A stretch of 64,000 nt of DNA, taken from positions 1-64,000 of the forward strand of contig VDMD01000070.1 of NCBI GenBank assembly GCA_007026445.1, in the 5' to 3' direction. The position numbers and the translations under genes are program-made. How positions within the stretch are numbered: the stretch's first letter is position 1; every line of letters begins with the position of its first letter. The stretch is from Schizophyllum amplum (taxonomy: Eukaryota; Basidiomycota; Agaricomycetes; Agaricales; Schizophyllaceae). Below, one piece after another: positions 46,100 through 56,993 of this stretch. Under the pieces are notes generated by a model. It saw only the letters and a program-made list of their open reading frames with translations, made no database searches and was not told the DNA's origin.

Positions 46100-46461
46100 G
46101 GCGTGTGGGTGCGGGAATGTGGGTATAGGGACGAGGGAACATTCACACGAGCGGATGAAGTCCGTTGATCATGTGAATTATGGATCATGTGAGTCGTGAC
46201 CAGGTTGTGACCGAACGCGTCCGTTGATCTCAACGTCTCACTCAGACTGCATCTTCGTTCAACCTCGTGCCAACCACCGTCGATATAGGTGTGTGACGCG
46301 TATTTATCCCTCCTTCATTCTCTTCCGACACTCCCTGCGTTGCGTATGTGACAGAGACTCAGGCTTGGGACTCTGGATCAGAAACATCGTAGTGGACGCG
46401 TTGGCGCTTATTGCGTGTTTTTGCGTTGACCGCTGTTCCACTGACATGCCCTCATAGAAAC
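46100..46461. promoter_or_regulatory. bidirectional promoter region of TET/JBP and coiled-coil genes
   Basis: Contains GTCCGTTGATC twice (46160-46170 and 46219-46229) and GATCATGTGA twice (46167-46176 and 46183-46192, period 16 bp). Such repeats between divergent start codons suggest a shared binding protein. No experimentally known site was recognised. Confidence 0.5.
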
Positions 46462-47954
46462 ATGCGACTTCGTGGCGGGAAGACCTTACCCAGCGACTGG
46501 GATGGACCTACGATCGATACAGACCTCGACTTCGACGAGTTAGCTCGCGACTACGCAGCCGAAGAACACGACGACTCATCTGATGAAGAAGACTATGACC
46601 TCTTCGAAGAATTCGACGACGAGATCGGAGCCCCCTCAGGCCCCCCACCACCACCGTCCCCATCCTCATTCTCCCCTCCCTCAGCATGGGCTCGGAAGCC
46701 GCCTCCTGCATCAGCATCATCTTCTGCTACATCGCGAGAGAAGCGACTGTCACGCGAAAAGCGCAAGCTCAAACGCGGCCTTGCCTCGAAGGTCAAGAAG
46801 CCCTGGGAGCTTGCGACGCGCTCTTCAACCCGCCGCAAGTACGTCGACTTTGCACGCCCAATCAAGACCAAGCTCAAACCTGCGAGCCTTCGAATCACGC
46901 GTACGGGGTACACTGCGATGCGCGAAGAGAAGGCGAAGAACACTCAGAAGAGAGCATACCGCCTCAAGGACTTGGTCGGCCCCGACTCCCAGTACCACAT
47001 GAAGCTCTACGACTGGGATGGCGTGTGAGTCCCATACCCGCTGTTCTGCATAACAGGCGCTCAACTCATTCCAGAACCCCTACTCCAATTCTTGACAAGA
47101 AGCGGCGCGTCATCGCAGTTTTGGCAGGCGTACCCGACCAAAAGGACTGGCCCGAGCAGCACCGCAGCCTTGCCGACGCGATCGACGCGACGCGCGGGCA
47201 ATTCAAGTTCTCGTCAGACCAGAAGAAGCACCGCCGCGGTATCTTCCCCGCCGTCGCAGTTGGGCATTCATACGGCGGCGGACAGACGCGCCCTATGCCC
47301 GTCAGCCAGGAGCCTTCCAACATCCCTCTGCTCCAGCTTCTCCTTACGCATATTGCCTTCATACGCCTCGCTGGCTTTGCGACCGGCGTCCTCGCCAATT
47401 GGGCACCCGCTCTCTTTGCGTACTACGCGAAGTACTGTGAGGCGCTTGCGGGCCACCTTAACGACATTTCCTTCAACTTCGCCACCACGGTCTGGGCTGC
47501 CGTCACGATCAACTTTGGGCCCCGCACCATCTCCTTGCGACACCGTGACTACGCCAACCTTGCGTGGGGGTGGTGCCCTATCACCGCCCTTGGGAAGTTC
47601 AACCCCGATGATGGCGGCCACCTTGTCTTATGGGACTTAGGCCTGGTCGTACGCTTTCCCCCCGGATCGACGATTGCCATCCCATCCGGCATGCTCACCC
47701 ATTCCAACACTACCATTGGGGCACGCGAGACTCGCTTCTCCGTGACGCAGTATACGGCGGGTGCTATTTTTCGCTGGGTTGACCAAGGATATCAGACGAA
47801 GGACGATTTCGTGAAGAAGATGACCACTGTAGAGTACAAGGCGTTTCTGGCAACGGAGGAGAGGCGCTTCAAGGAAGGCCTCGCCATGTTCTCTACTTTA
47901 GACGATTTACGCAGCTCCGACGCGGAGAGCGACCTGAGCGAGCTCGACGAGTAG
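46462..47954 (+). CDS. TET/JBP-family 2-oxoglutarate/Fe(II) dioxygenase
   Basis: Two exons (46462-47024, 47075-47954; intron GTGAGT...CCAG), 480 aa. The start MRLRGGKTLP is chosen as the Met after a likely UTR. Residues 1-150 are an acidic, then Pro/Ser-rich and Lys/Arg-rich tail. The catalytic double-stranded beta-helix spans about 195-430: RHRDYANLAWGWCPI supplies the HxD pair (H344, D346), GMLTHSNT the distal iron ligand (H397), and ARETRFSVTQY the likely 2-oxoglutarate Arg (R408). The block RVIAVLAGVP and GGHLVLWDLGL are also typical of fungal TET/JBP proteins. Known relatives oxidise 5-methylcytosine in DNA. All key residues are present, so it is predicted to be active. The exact product and substrate cannot be told. 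Confidence 0.92.
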
Positions 47955-48689
47955 TTTACATACACCAAGTTTTTTGCAATGGCAGTCTTTGAGCTACATT
48001 TTACGTCTGGGATACCGAGCAACAGCCACCACACATCCCCTCGTCAATCTTTGAGAAGAGGCAGACCTGTGAGACTATACATAGAGCCCACTAGAAGAAA
48101 CTGTCACACAAATGCATGGGCAAGGGAATCGAAGACGCAAGAAGACTGGGTTCGGCGTGCGTCTTGAGTGCTTCCAAAGATCCTTCTGTATCTTCGACCG
48201 TTCAATGTCTAAACAATTCGTCAGAATGTCCAAATTTATTGGATGGGTAGCTGCTGATTTACTATGAATTTACATGAAGGAGCTCAAATATCCTACGAAG
48301 AACAAAGACGACACGAAGCAAGAAGAACTGGGAGATTCATTGATAAGTGATCGATGGATAGGTGCGTGGTGATAGTCTGATATTTGTGCTTTAGAACAAT
48401 GGTCTCTTGCGCCTCGATCACAGTTGAAGCGCGTGCATAATCTAGGAGGTGTCGTCTACAGCATATAATTATCTCAGAGCTGTCCCGCCTTGGCCGCCGC
48501 CGCTATTGGGAGGACACTGCGACAGAACAATATTTCAGCCAAGTGCAACGGCATTTGCCGTGGCTCGTTGTCTATCCTCTTTCAGAATTTGTCCATCCTC
48601 TTCACGCGCTCATGATACTCGCGGATTTCCATCGGTTTGTTTGATGTATCTATGGCGTAATTTGCTAGCTACTGACACTAGGTTATCCG
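47955..48689. other. non-coding region downstream of TET/JBP
   Basis: No convincing gene; less GC-rich than its neighbours and probably the 3' UTR plus spacer. Confidence 0.5.
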
Positions 48690-49229
48690 CAGATGGCTCA
48701 GATCTACACAATATCCCTATGCTAATATCCCTGCAAATATCTATGCACCAGCCACTGCCTCAAAGCAGCCCAAGTCTCGTCAAGACAGAGCCATAGAGGA
48801 GGTGAAAAGTGCCGTCGGTTGGGACGCAGACGATGAGCGCTCTGTGGCATCATCAGAATCAACGGTGTCGCATGGATCACATTGTCTTGACATTGCTGGC
48901 ACGCGTGCCCTCCGCTGTCAGAAACACCGAGACGCCGCACGCCGTTACTATGAGAGGTAAGCGCTTAAGCCCGTATGACATGCTGCCGAGCCTTCACTCA
49001 CTTTCGTATGCAGCCGGAGCAATAGCATCAACAGGAAAAGACGCGCCCGCAGAGCAGAGTACGTGGCCATTCAGATTTGACCCCGTTGTGTACGTCTTCT
49101 GAGGCCTCAACAGTGCGCGCACAGTGGCATCACAGACGAAAGATCTGGTTGCTGCGGCGAGGCACCGAGCTGCTGCTAAGAAGTACCGTGAAACCCACAG
49201 AGGGGTGTTGGCCGCAAAGGAACGCGAAC
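48690..49229 (+). pseudogene. possible remnant of a small basic protein gene
   Basis: After an AG acceptor near 48692 a frame reads YANIPANIYAPATASK and RALRCQKHRDAARRYYER, ending at a GTAAGC donor (48958). Further on comes ARTVASQTKDLVAAARHRAA then KKYRETHRGVLAAKERERRAQ and a stop (49229). The alternating Arg/Lys/Ala/Tyr blocks (AARRYYER, AAKKYRETHR) are internally similar and resemble small basic repeats often found in basidiomycete element ORFs. A start codon and a clean exon chain were not found. Confidence 0.35.
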
Positions 49230-49469
49230 GGCGTGCACAGTGAGGTCGTCCGATTTTTCTGGCCTGCTATCTCTTGACGGCTCCTACAGGAATAAATCAA
49301 CAAGCTTAAAAGTGATGTAGCACTGCTCGGGACTCACCACAATTTTGTACTTGCTCCAAATTCCTTGAATACAATTTACGGCAGAATATACACGCATACA
49401 TCATTCACAGGTCGTCTTGAATACATGCAATTTTATGCGGCCGTTACTCGTCCGACATTGTCAGCCGCT

Positions 49470-52400
49470 CTAGAATATCCACCACGACCTCGACATCAGG
49501 AAGATCACGGTCAAACATCCCACCCTCGGTGTTCTGTTCCGCATCCTCCTCTCCCCACCCGGCGTAAGTGCACTGCCGTCCAAAGCCACTGGGCGCTGTG
49601 ATGAATCAATACCTTCGTCGATCTCCATGGCGTCAGGCGGACGTGCGGCTGATAGTGACGAAGGTGCACGCTGCGGTATTTTCAATACGTCAGTGGCCCA
49701 GAGGGGGATCCGACGCAGCTGCGTGCAGGAGCCGTCCTTCCGCGTTCCTGGTTGTAGTGTTCCCGAAAAGCCGGGCAGAGCTGCCGTGTCAGACAACCGG
49801 CGAGCGATGCGACTGTGGACATTGTTATTGTACTCCAGGCGCACGTATATCTCATGCGCGAGGGCGGCGTTGGAGTCAGCGACTGTGTAGTACGCCTGCC
49901 GATAACTGTTGAAGTCGTCAATCATAAAGGTGATGAGACGTCTGATCTCAACGTTGAGCCGCCGAATCTCCTCGCGTGCACGGGCAAGCCCGTAATGAAG
50001 ACGCATGGCTTCTCGGCGGTCCGCGCGAGCCCAAGGGAGACGAGTTATGTCCTGGCGCGTGTCCTGGAGAAGCTCGAATTCCCCGAGGGCGGCCATATCG
50101 AGGACGTCGTTCCACGTTACAGACCGACGAGGGGGCCGCATGAGCTTGGCAGTCTTGTTGTACTCGTCAATGGCATTCTTGATAGCCTGCGCACGCGTTC
50201 GGAGAGCCTGCCCAATTTTACGCCGTTGTTTATACCCTGCACGCATATTAGTCCCAGGAGATGCACACGGATATACGACGCACCGACGCCGCTCTGATTC
50301 AACTTCGTAAGTTCAAAAAAGCGCTGTATCACCAAACGCTCGAGGTTATCCAACGCACGACGATAGCGTCGCTGATGAACAACTTTGGTCGCTGCCTGGT
50401 AGTCGGTGCTGTCGGGTAGCCAACGTGCTTCAACGTTGTGTTGTACCTCAAAGTCGGCGACGACGTCGTGGTGTGCGGCGTACCGCGCCACTGAGGTGGA
50501 AGCCCAGGCTCGAATGCCGCTTGCCTGCTTCGCGGTGAATCCGCGAGCGACCGGGTCAGCGCCGAGGGCCTCGCGCTTCGCCACTGCTGACGCTTTCTGT
50601 GCACTGAAGGATATCAATCAGCTGAAGCATGTCGTATAGCAGGAAGACATACTCGAGCTTGTAAAGCGTTTCAAGCAGCTCGAGATAGTCGGCAGCAACA
50701 ACCTCCTCAGCAGGCTCGCGTCGAAGCCCTTGCAGATGAAGCCGCTCGCTTGCTAGGTCGTTCTCTTGGTCGACGGCACTCGTACGAGTTTGTTCACGAA
50801 GCAAAGCAAGGGCGGGCTCGTCAGACGCTATTCGCTCGATAACTTGGCGATAATTTTGGTAAATAAAATTTCCTGAGTAATTCGTCAGTCGGGCATGCAC
50901 CTCTGTAGAATAAGCCTTACCAGAAGAAGTGTGCTTGTCCATGTCGTGAAAGTTGAAGTGCTCGATGATTTGCTGGCGTCGATGGAACACCGTCGCCATG
51001 CGAGTCGCGCCGGCCAGCTCGTTGGACTTCCCGAATGTCCTCTCGCATTCCTCGAAGTCCTCAATGCCGACTCCGGGCGCATACATCGGGTGCCAGGATA
51101 CCTGACATCCACGATTGTGTGCGTGGCCGTGGAAAGCGGGGACGACTCCGCGGAGGCGGAGCGCAGCTACGCGGGGCGCCAATGAACTGTTCTGTAATGT
51201 CTTGAAAAATGCGCACATTATGTCGTACCCTAGACCAAAATCGGGGCCATATGTGTCAAGTAGATGCTTGACAATGGCGAGAGGGTATTTCATCCTATAT
51301 GCCATGTCAGCATACTTATCAGAGCGCGAAAAAAGGTAATTTACTTACAGCTCGCCGCTGCGAATCATATCGCATGTCACCAGAACGTGGCCATGGCGGC
51401 AGACGCACAAGAACACGCCGGAGACGGAGAATAGCGACAGCATCTTCTTGCGCGCCTCGGGCCCTAGATTCTTCCAACGTTCAACGCAGGTGTTGACGCA
51501 AGTGTTGACCTCCTTAGTCTCGATCTCGTTCAGCCATGCGATATCGTCCGTAGCGTCGTCTACACCGTCGTCAACAGGATGGGGCGTTGGCTCAGATGGG
51601 TGAGAGGATGGTGGGGTAGCGGACGGTATTTCTTGAGCCGCAGGCAAGCTGTTGTTGGCGTCATTCGGGCTGGTAGCAGACGCTGGTCTAGCGCTTGAGC
51701 CACCTGTAGTTGACGCAGTCGATTTTGAGACTGTCTGCGTGTTCGCAGGTGATCAGTTGAGCGAGAGGTAGCTGGAAGGATGGACGTGCCTTCCGTCGAG
51801 CCTGTGCATCTGCGACTTCGTTGGCAAAGCGGTCGACTGATTCTGCTTCGAGCCAGCGCCACGACTGCAAGTGCCTGGAGTCTTGACGAGCGGTCCCTTT
51901 GCGAAACATGTCGTCGATCAGCTTCAGCGAGTTGTTGCCGTCCATGGCTGCAAGAATTCGGGGGGAGAGAGATGCCTCGCCGTCAAGTTCGTAGAGGCAT
52001 GGCGCGCATACGTTTGCCGCGTGCCAGGCGTCATCTCGCTTCAGCGCGGCGTCAACACGCGCATCGACACGGCGCATGATGGCCAAATAGCAGTCGTAAG
52101 CGTTGCGGAATTGCGTCGCACGAGAGCGCGTAAATGGTTGCTGATGGGAACCGGAGAGTCAGTAAGGCACCGGCAGGCATCTGAAGGGCGGGCGCGTACA
52201 CGATGTATGTGCATCATGGCCTTGAGGAAGGCCTCGGCGCTGAACCGTGGACAGACGCGATGGAACTGGCGGTACGCGGCGAGGAGCTTTGTCGAAAAGG
52301 CGAGGGATGGACGGTCTGGTGCACAGCCAATATATCCATGGCGAGCAAGGACTGTGTTGACGAGATCACCGTCTTCGATAGTGGTGAAGGTCTGGGGAGC

Positions 52401-53174
52401 GGCATCTGTAGCTCGGTTGTAAATATGTGCAATATGGTGGAGAGGACAACGCACCGTCGAGTGAGACTGTGTCGAGCGTCCATGACTGCTGTCCGGTGCA
52501 AGTCGGCAGTCCTGCCGACTGCCATTGAAGGTGTGCGTCGGTCAGCGAGTCCAGCTGGATGGCCCACGCAGCGTTTTGACGCTCCACACGGTCATGCCGG
52601 GTCCGTGGATCTCCTCGCCTAGCGGTCTATCAGAACAGCTGCACGGTAGATGAAGAGTGAAGTGAACGCACCGCCCGCACAGTCCGTGCGCTAGCTTCTG
52701 GAAATTGTCGTCTATGTCCTCCCAATCCCCTCCCGCATGGCTATGAAGATCGCCTTCCTCACCGGGGGGCACTGTTGACAGGCCCACCTCGGTGATCTCA
52801 TCCATGGCACCTCCGTCGACGTCCATCATGGCCTCCTCGATGTACTGCTCGCGCGCTTCGTAGCTTAGTCCTAGAGAGCGTGTGTCAGCCTCAATGTAGA
52901 TAACTCACGGAGAAGACGTACCAGATACATAGCGAGCATGAGCTTCCTTCTCCTTCGCGAGCTGCAGTGTCGTTTTATTCAGCAGACCATTCCGCTTGAC
53001 GACTTTGCTCTTCCCAAAGCGCGAAGCCGAGCCGTAGCTTATACGACTGCCATTCGAGAGCATTCGGGACAGAAGTTCGTCTCTGACAGTGACGCCGGCG
53101 CGGTGCAATTGCCTACTGTTGTTGGTGTCAAGAGCAAGAGATTCAACTTTTTTTCTTTCTGCATGTGTAGGCAC
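49470..53174 (-). CDS. KDZ transposase, CxC1 type
   Basis: Nine exons (53174-52922, 52870-52672, 52618-52455, 52405-52200, 52140-51786, 51703-51349, 51294-50653, 50603-50284, 50236-49470) total 3261 nt, giving 1086 aa in one open frame. Visible: the CxC1-type region (LAHGLCGRR, LARHGYIGCAPDRPSLAFSTK), CRHGHVLVTCDMIRSGEL (C494-L511), GLGYDIMCAF (D535), AFHGHAHNRGCQ...HPMY, and EDFEECERTFGKSN (E592-E595). The C-terminal helices have the usual RRYRRALDNLERLVIQRFFEL and QALRTRAQAIKNAI. These are classic for CxC1-associated KDZ transposases of Agaricomycetes with an RNase H fold. The gene is intact and should mobilise KDZ-B. Confidence 0.9.
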
Positions 53175-53252
53175 TGTGGCATCGTTTACTGCATAAGGGA
53201 TTCCGGGCTCGTTGAAAGTAATAAAATATATAGCAGGACGGAGGCAAGGTCG
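53175..53252. promoter_or_regulatory. transposase promoter next to the KDZ-B terminal repeat
   Basis: Only about 80 bp lie between the transposase start codon (53174) and the inner end of the right terminal repeat. A TATATATTTTATTA-type box is seen on the minus strand near 53221-53236. The promoter therefore overlaps or abuts the terminal repeat, which could let transposase binding repress its own gene. Confidence 0.45.
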
Positions 53253-53587
53253 ACGGCGGCGACGGCGGCAGGCGCGATCACGACGACGGCGACGGCGGGC
53301 GGGATCACAGCGGTGGCAAGAGCGGGCGGGCGGGCGGGGCGGGCGCGATCAATCAGTGACGGCGGGAGGGAATCACGCGGGCGCGCCATCACGCGACGTC
53401 CCCGGCTGGGCCGCGGTCGCGGAGAACGCCGAGCCCGTCCTCTCCTACCTTCGCAAAGTCTTTCGAGCGAAGATCCCGCCAGGACTCTCAAAGTGTCCGC
53501 GGCATCAACGCAAAGGGATCTAATTTGATGCCAGGTAACACATCTGGATGTCATCTTATTAGTTACCCAGGGTGGGTCACCCAGGTG
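53253..53587 (-). repeat. KDZ-B right terminal inverted repeat
   Basis: Inverted match of 27079-27450, with one 33-bp inner unit fewer. Confidence 0.9.
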
Positions 53588-53595
53588 GGTCTATC
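53588..53595. repeat. KDZ-B target-site duplication, right
   Basis: GGTCTATC, the second copy of 27071-27078. Confidence 0.9.
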
Positions 53596-56398
53596 AACGC
53601 ACGAGGAGAAGGTGCGGGCGATCCTGGAACTCGCACGCCCGGCAAACGCGCACGACTTGCAGAAGTTCCTAGGCATGGTGGTGTACTTCTCCATGTACAT
53701 CCCCTTCTACTCTATGATCGCTTCGCCACTCTTCGCATTACTAAAAAAGGGCGCGAAATGGCAGTGGGAGGCCGAGCACGAGATCGCGTTCGAACAAGCC
53801 AAGGACGCGCTCGCCCAAGCCCCGGTGTTAGGCCATCCCATCCCCGGTTCGCCTTACCGAATCTACACCGATGCATCCGACGTCGCGATCGGCACTTGCT
53901 TGCAGCAGGTACAACCCATCCGGGTGGCCGATCTGCGCGGGACCCCCGTGTATGACCGCCTGCGAATTGCTCACAGCAAGGGCGCGGCGGTCCCCCTCCT
54001 ATATACGCGGTACAAGGACGCCGAAGACCAACCACCCCTCGACTCCTGGGGCGCCACACTCGATGACACGATCGTCCACGTCGAGCGCGTACTGGCTTAC
54101 TGGAGTCGCACACTGCAGCCTGCAGAGCGTAACTACAGCGCGACGGAGCGGGAAGCTCTCGGCGCGAAGGAAGCGCTCATAAAGTTTCAGCCGATCATCG
54201 AGGGCGAGAGCATCTTGCTGATCACTGACCACGCCGCGTTACAATGGGCACGCGTCTACGAGAATGCGAACAGACGGCTAGCGGCGTGGGGGGCGGTGTT
54301 CGCAGCGTACGACAGACTGCGGATAGTCCATAGGCCGGGACGGGTTCATTCAAACGTCGACCCTTTGTCTCGCTTACCCCGTGTACCGCCGCATAGCTCG
54401 CCTGCTCGCGACGACGTCACTTCAATACCGGTAGATGAGGCGAAGCAGGATCAGCGTCAACAAGCGGAATGGGAAAGCCCGGAGAAGCGGTGGGCCCAGA
54501 CAGCACACCTTTTCTTCGAGGACGTGGTAGTCGACTCGAACGGTCACGCCCCGACGTACCATTGGGAGTTGGATAAAGAGGTGAACGCTGTTCAAACTAG
54601 GCGGCAGAAGCTGGAGCAGGAGAACACCGAGAAGGAGGCGCGGAAGGAGAAGAACGAGGGTGCCCAACAGCCAGGAGACCGACAGGACGTCAAGAAGGCC
54701 CACGACGACCCATCGAGCGGTCTCCCGTCAGCCGATAGCCGCCACTGGGTGTACCCTACAGGGCCGGAGGACGAAGAAGACGACGAGGAAGGGAAGCGAG
54801 GGCATATACTCGTCGAGATGTCGCCCGCGCTCATCGCGAGGTTCAGAGAGGGCTACGAGAAGGATCCGTACTTTGGGAAGCACTACGTGGAGAAGGAGAG
54901 CAGCGCCTCTAGACCTCTGACACCGTCACACTTCCAGAGGGGCAACGAAGGGCTGTTGTATTTCGTCGACGCCAGTGACCACGTACGCCTGTGCGTGCCA
55001 ACGTCGGAAGTCAATTATGTTCTGAACGTCATACACAACTCGCCGTACGAGTCAGCGCACGCGGGGGCGACCAGGTTCATGGCGCGGCTGCGCGAAGTCT
55101 TCTTCTGGCCTTCCTTATGGAAGGACGCTGAAGCTTTCGCGTTGACCTGCGACATATGCCAGAAGATCAAGGCGGATCGCTCAGGGAAGCAAGGAGGACT
55201 GCGGCCCGCACCCATTCCCAGACGACCCTTCGAGACAGTATCCCTGGATCTTATCACTGGCTTACCACCTTCGGGGAAGGAGAAGTACACTGCGGTTCTC
55301 GTGATCGTTGACAAGTTGACGAAATACGCGATGTTCATTCCGACGCACAACCAACTCAAGCAGGAAGGGTTCGCTCGTCTGTTCGTAGACCGGGTCGTCA
55401 ACGTATACGGCCTACCACGGCGCATTATCACGGACCGCGACTCGCGGTGGGCCACGGACTTCTGGCGATCGGTGGTCAAGTTCTACGGCAGCCATATGGC
55501 GCTTTCTACTTCCCACCACCCGCAGACGGACGGTCAGACGGAGGTCCTCAATGCCATGCTCGAGCAGATGCTGCGCGCGTACGCGACTCCTAGGCGCGAC
55601 GAGTGGGCGCAGTATCTCAGCGAGCTCGCCTTCTCTTACAACACGAGCGAGCACGCCTCCACCCGCTTCACCCCGCAGCTCTTGCTCATGGGCTACAACG
55701 CGACACAGTTCTCCGCGCTGGGACCCCAAGGAACGCGGCCAGTTCCACGACCCAAGACGTCTAACCTAAACGCCGACCACTTCATTGATTCCATGGAGAA
55801 TTACCGCGAAGCAGCGCGCGACGCCCTCGTAATGGCCCAGGAGCGGCAGGCACGCGCGTATAATAAGGGTCGCAAGGAGTTGTCAGAATTCCAGCCGGGC
55901 GACTTGGTGCTGGTTAATCCACACTCGCTGGAGCTTATTGAGAAGCAAGGTCGCGGTGTCAAATTGGTGCAGCGGGCGATCGGACCCTTCGAAGTCATGG
56001 AGAAAATCAACCCTATGGTCTATCGTCTTCGCTTGCCGCCGCACTACCCAATGCACCCCGTCTTCAACATACAGCATCTCCGCAAGTACAGGCCTTCGCC
56101 GGAGCGTTTCGGAGAAAGGGAGACCTTACCCGAGACCCGCGAGCTCCTTCCCGATCAAGACGATTTCGAGGTCGAGAAAATACTCGGGCATAAGTACTCT
56201 AGTAAGCGCACCGGCAGTCGACTCCTGTACCTGGTGCGCTGGAAGGGATACGGTCCTCAGGACGATCAGTACATCTCCGAGAATGCTCTGCGTAACTCAC
56301 CGCTCCTCCGACGGAAGTATTGGGCGGCGGAGAAGGCGCACGCGGACGCGGATGACCTAGTGCTGAGGCCCCAAGCCAACGTCGAAGTCGAACACTAG
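53596..56398 (+). CDS. gypsy gag-pol, segment 3 (RNase H, integrase, chromodomain)
   Basis: Polyprotein residues about 1913-2846. RNase H starts at IYTDASDVAIG (D2005) and includes ERNYSATEREALGAKEAL and LITDHAALQW. An acidic linker follows, then integrase: the HHCC-type zinc finger (ESAHAGATRFMARL with CDICQKIK), the catalytic D2464 (SLDLITG), D2526 (ITDRDSRW) and E2562 (DGQTEVLN), spaced D-x35-E. The C-terminus has VYRLRLPPHYPMHPVFN and a chromodomain (YLVRWKGYGPQDDQ, about residues 2770-2830), which in chromoviruses steers integration to marked chromatin. All key residues are intact. Confidence 0.88.
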
Positions 56399-56749
56399 TT
56401 CACGTGACCATGGGAACGATCGATCTCCCCACGGCGGTAATCTTCCGCTGATGACGCGTCCCTCCTTCCTTCCAACCACCATCGTCGACCATCGTCGCTC
56501 GCGCTCACAGCGCGGCCTCCTTCCCCCTCCTGTGGTCGAGATCTCGCGATCGCGCCGGGAGCTTCACCCTCTACCCTTCTGTTGACCTAGCGTCTCAGCG
56601 CCGTCGTCGTCTCCCTTCCTCGTGGTCGAGATCTTACGATCGCGCCGAGGACCACTCCGCTGACCTAGCGTCTCAGCGCCGCCCGTCCTCTCCTTTTCCT
56701 GAGGTCGAGATCTCGCGATCGCGCCGGGAATCTGCACCACCCCCTCGTC
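56399..56749. repeat. tandem repeats downstream of the gypsy ORF
   Basis: GGTCGAGATCTCGCGATCGC or a close variant starts at 56534, 56624 and 56703, and GACCTAGCGTCTCAGCGCCG follows the first two. That makes about 2.5 units with periods of 90 and 79 bp. The core GATCTCGCGATC is itself palindromic. It may belong to the gypsy 3' untranslated region; no polypurine tract or LTR start was recognised. Confidence 0.55.
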
Positions 56750-56957
56750 ATGGCGACGCCCTTGTTCCGCAAGTACCTGACGTCTCGCTACGCCGCCGAC
56801 GCCCAGTATCGCGACGTGCCGTTTGCCATCGTCGGTATGGCCTGGATCATGCCCTGGTCCTTTCGCATCGTGGCGAGGTTGATGACGTGTGTGGGCAGTC
56901 GGTTCAACAAGGCCGCCCAGGAGTTTGGCGACGTGGAAACGATGATGGAGTTGTGGG
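56750..56957 (+). pseudogene. unknown ORF cut by KDZ-C
   Basis: Begins MATPLFRKYLTSRYAADAQY and reads cleanly to KDZ-C, where it runs into element sequence and stops. The visible 69 residues match nothing I recognise. Its place, 350 bp after the gypsy pol stop on the same strand, suggests a small downstream gene or reading frame of the retrotransposon, or host sequence. Confidence 0.4.
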
Positions 56958-56993
56958 AGCCCTGCCTGTTATATATGACCTTATCCAATGGAT

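Larger units (their letters stand above)
27079..53587. mobile_element. KDZ-B: TET/JBP-carrying KDZ transposon (26.5 kb with nested KDZ-A)
   Basis: Ends CACCTGGGTGACCCACCCTG at both sides in inverted orientation, perfect 8-bp duplication GGTCTATC, and terminal inverted repeats of about 335-370 bp. Without KDZ-A copy 2 and one duplication the element is about 11.2 kb. It encodes a CxC1-type KDZ transposase (minus), a TET/JBP dioxygenase (plus), a coiled-coil protein (minus), an HMG-like protein (minus, split by KDZ-A) and a small basic ORF remnant. Linkage of TET/JBP genes and divergent HMG proteins to KDZ transposases is known from basidiomycetes (work of Iyer, Aravind and colleagues). Confidence 0.92.
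1720..56957 (+). mobile_element. Ty3/gypsy (chromovirus) retrotransposon with nested insertions
   Basis: A gag-pol retrotransposon whose coding sequence is split over 2295-2849, 21896-27078 and 53596-56398 by KDZ-A copy 1 and KDZ-B. The visible start is set just after the Plavaka stop; the exact LTR border was not found. The domain order is gag, CCHC knuckle, aspartic protease, reverse transcriptase, RNase H, integrase, chromodomain. The order RT-RH-IN plus the chromodomain places it in the chromovirus branch of Ty3/gypsy. No sequence resembling 1720-2294 recurs in 56399-56957, so the 3' LTR, if present, probably lies beyond KDZ-C outside the window. Confidence 0.85.

Noticed and set aside
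54422..54834. Minus-strand leucine/serine-rich frames within pol
   Set aside because: Antisense to the conserved gypsy linker and RNase H region; no independent support.
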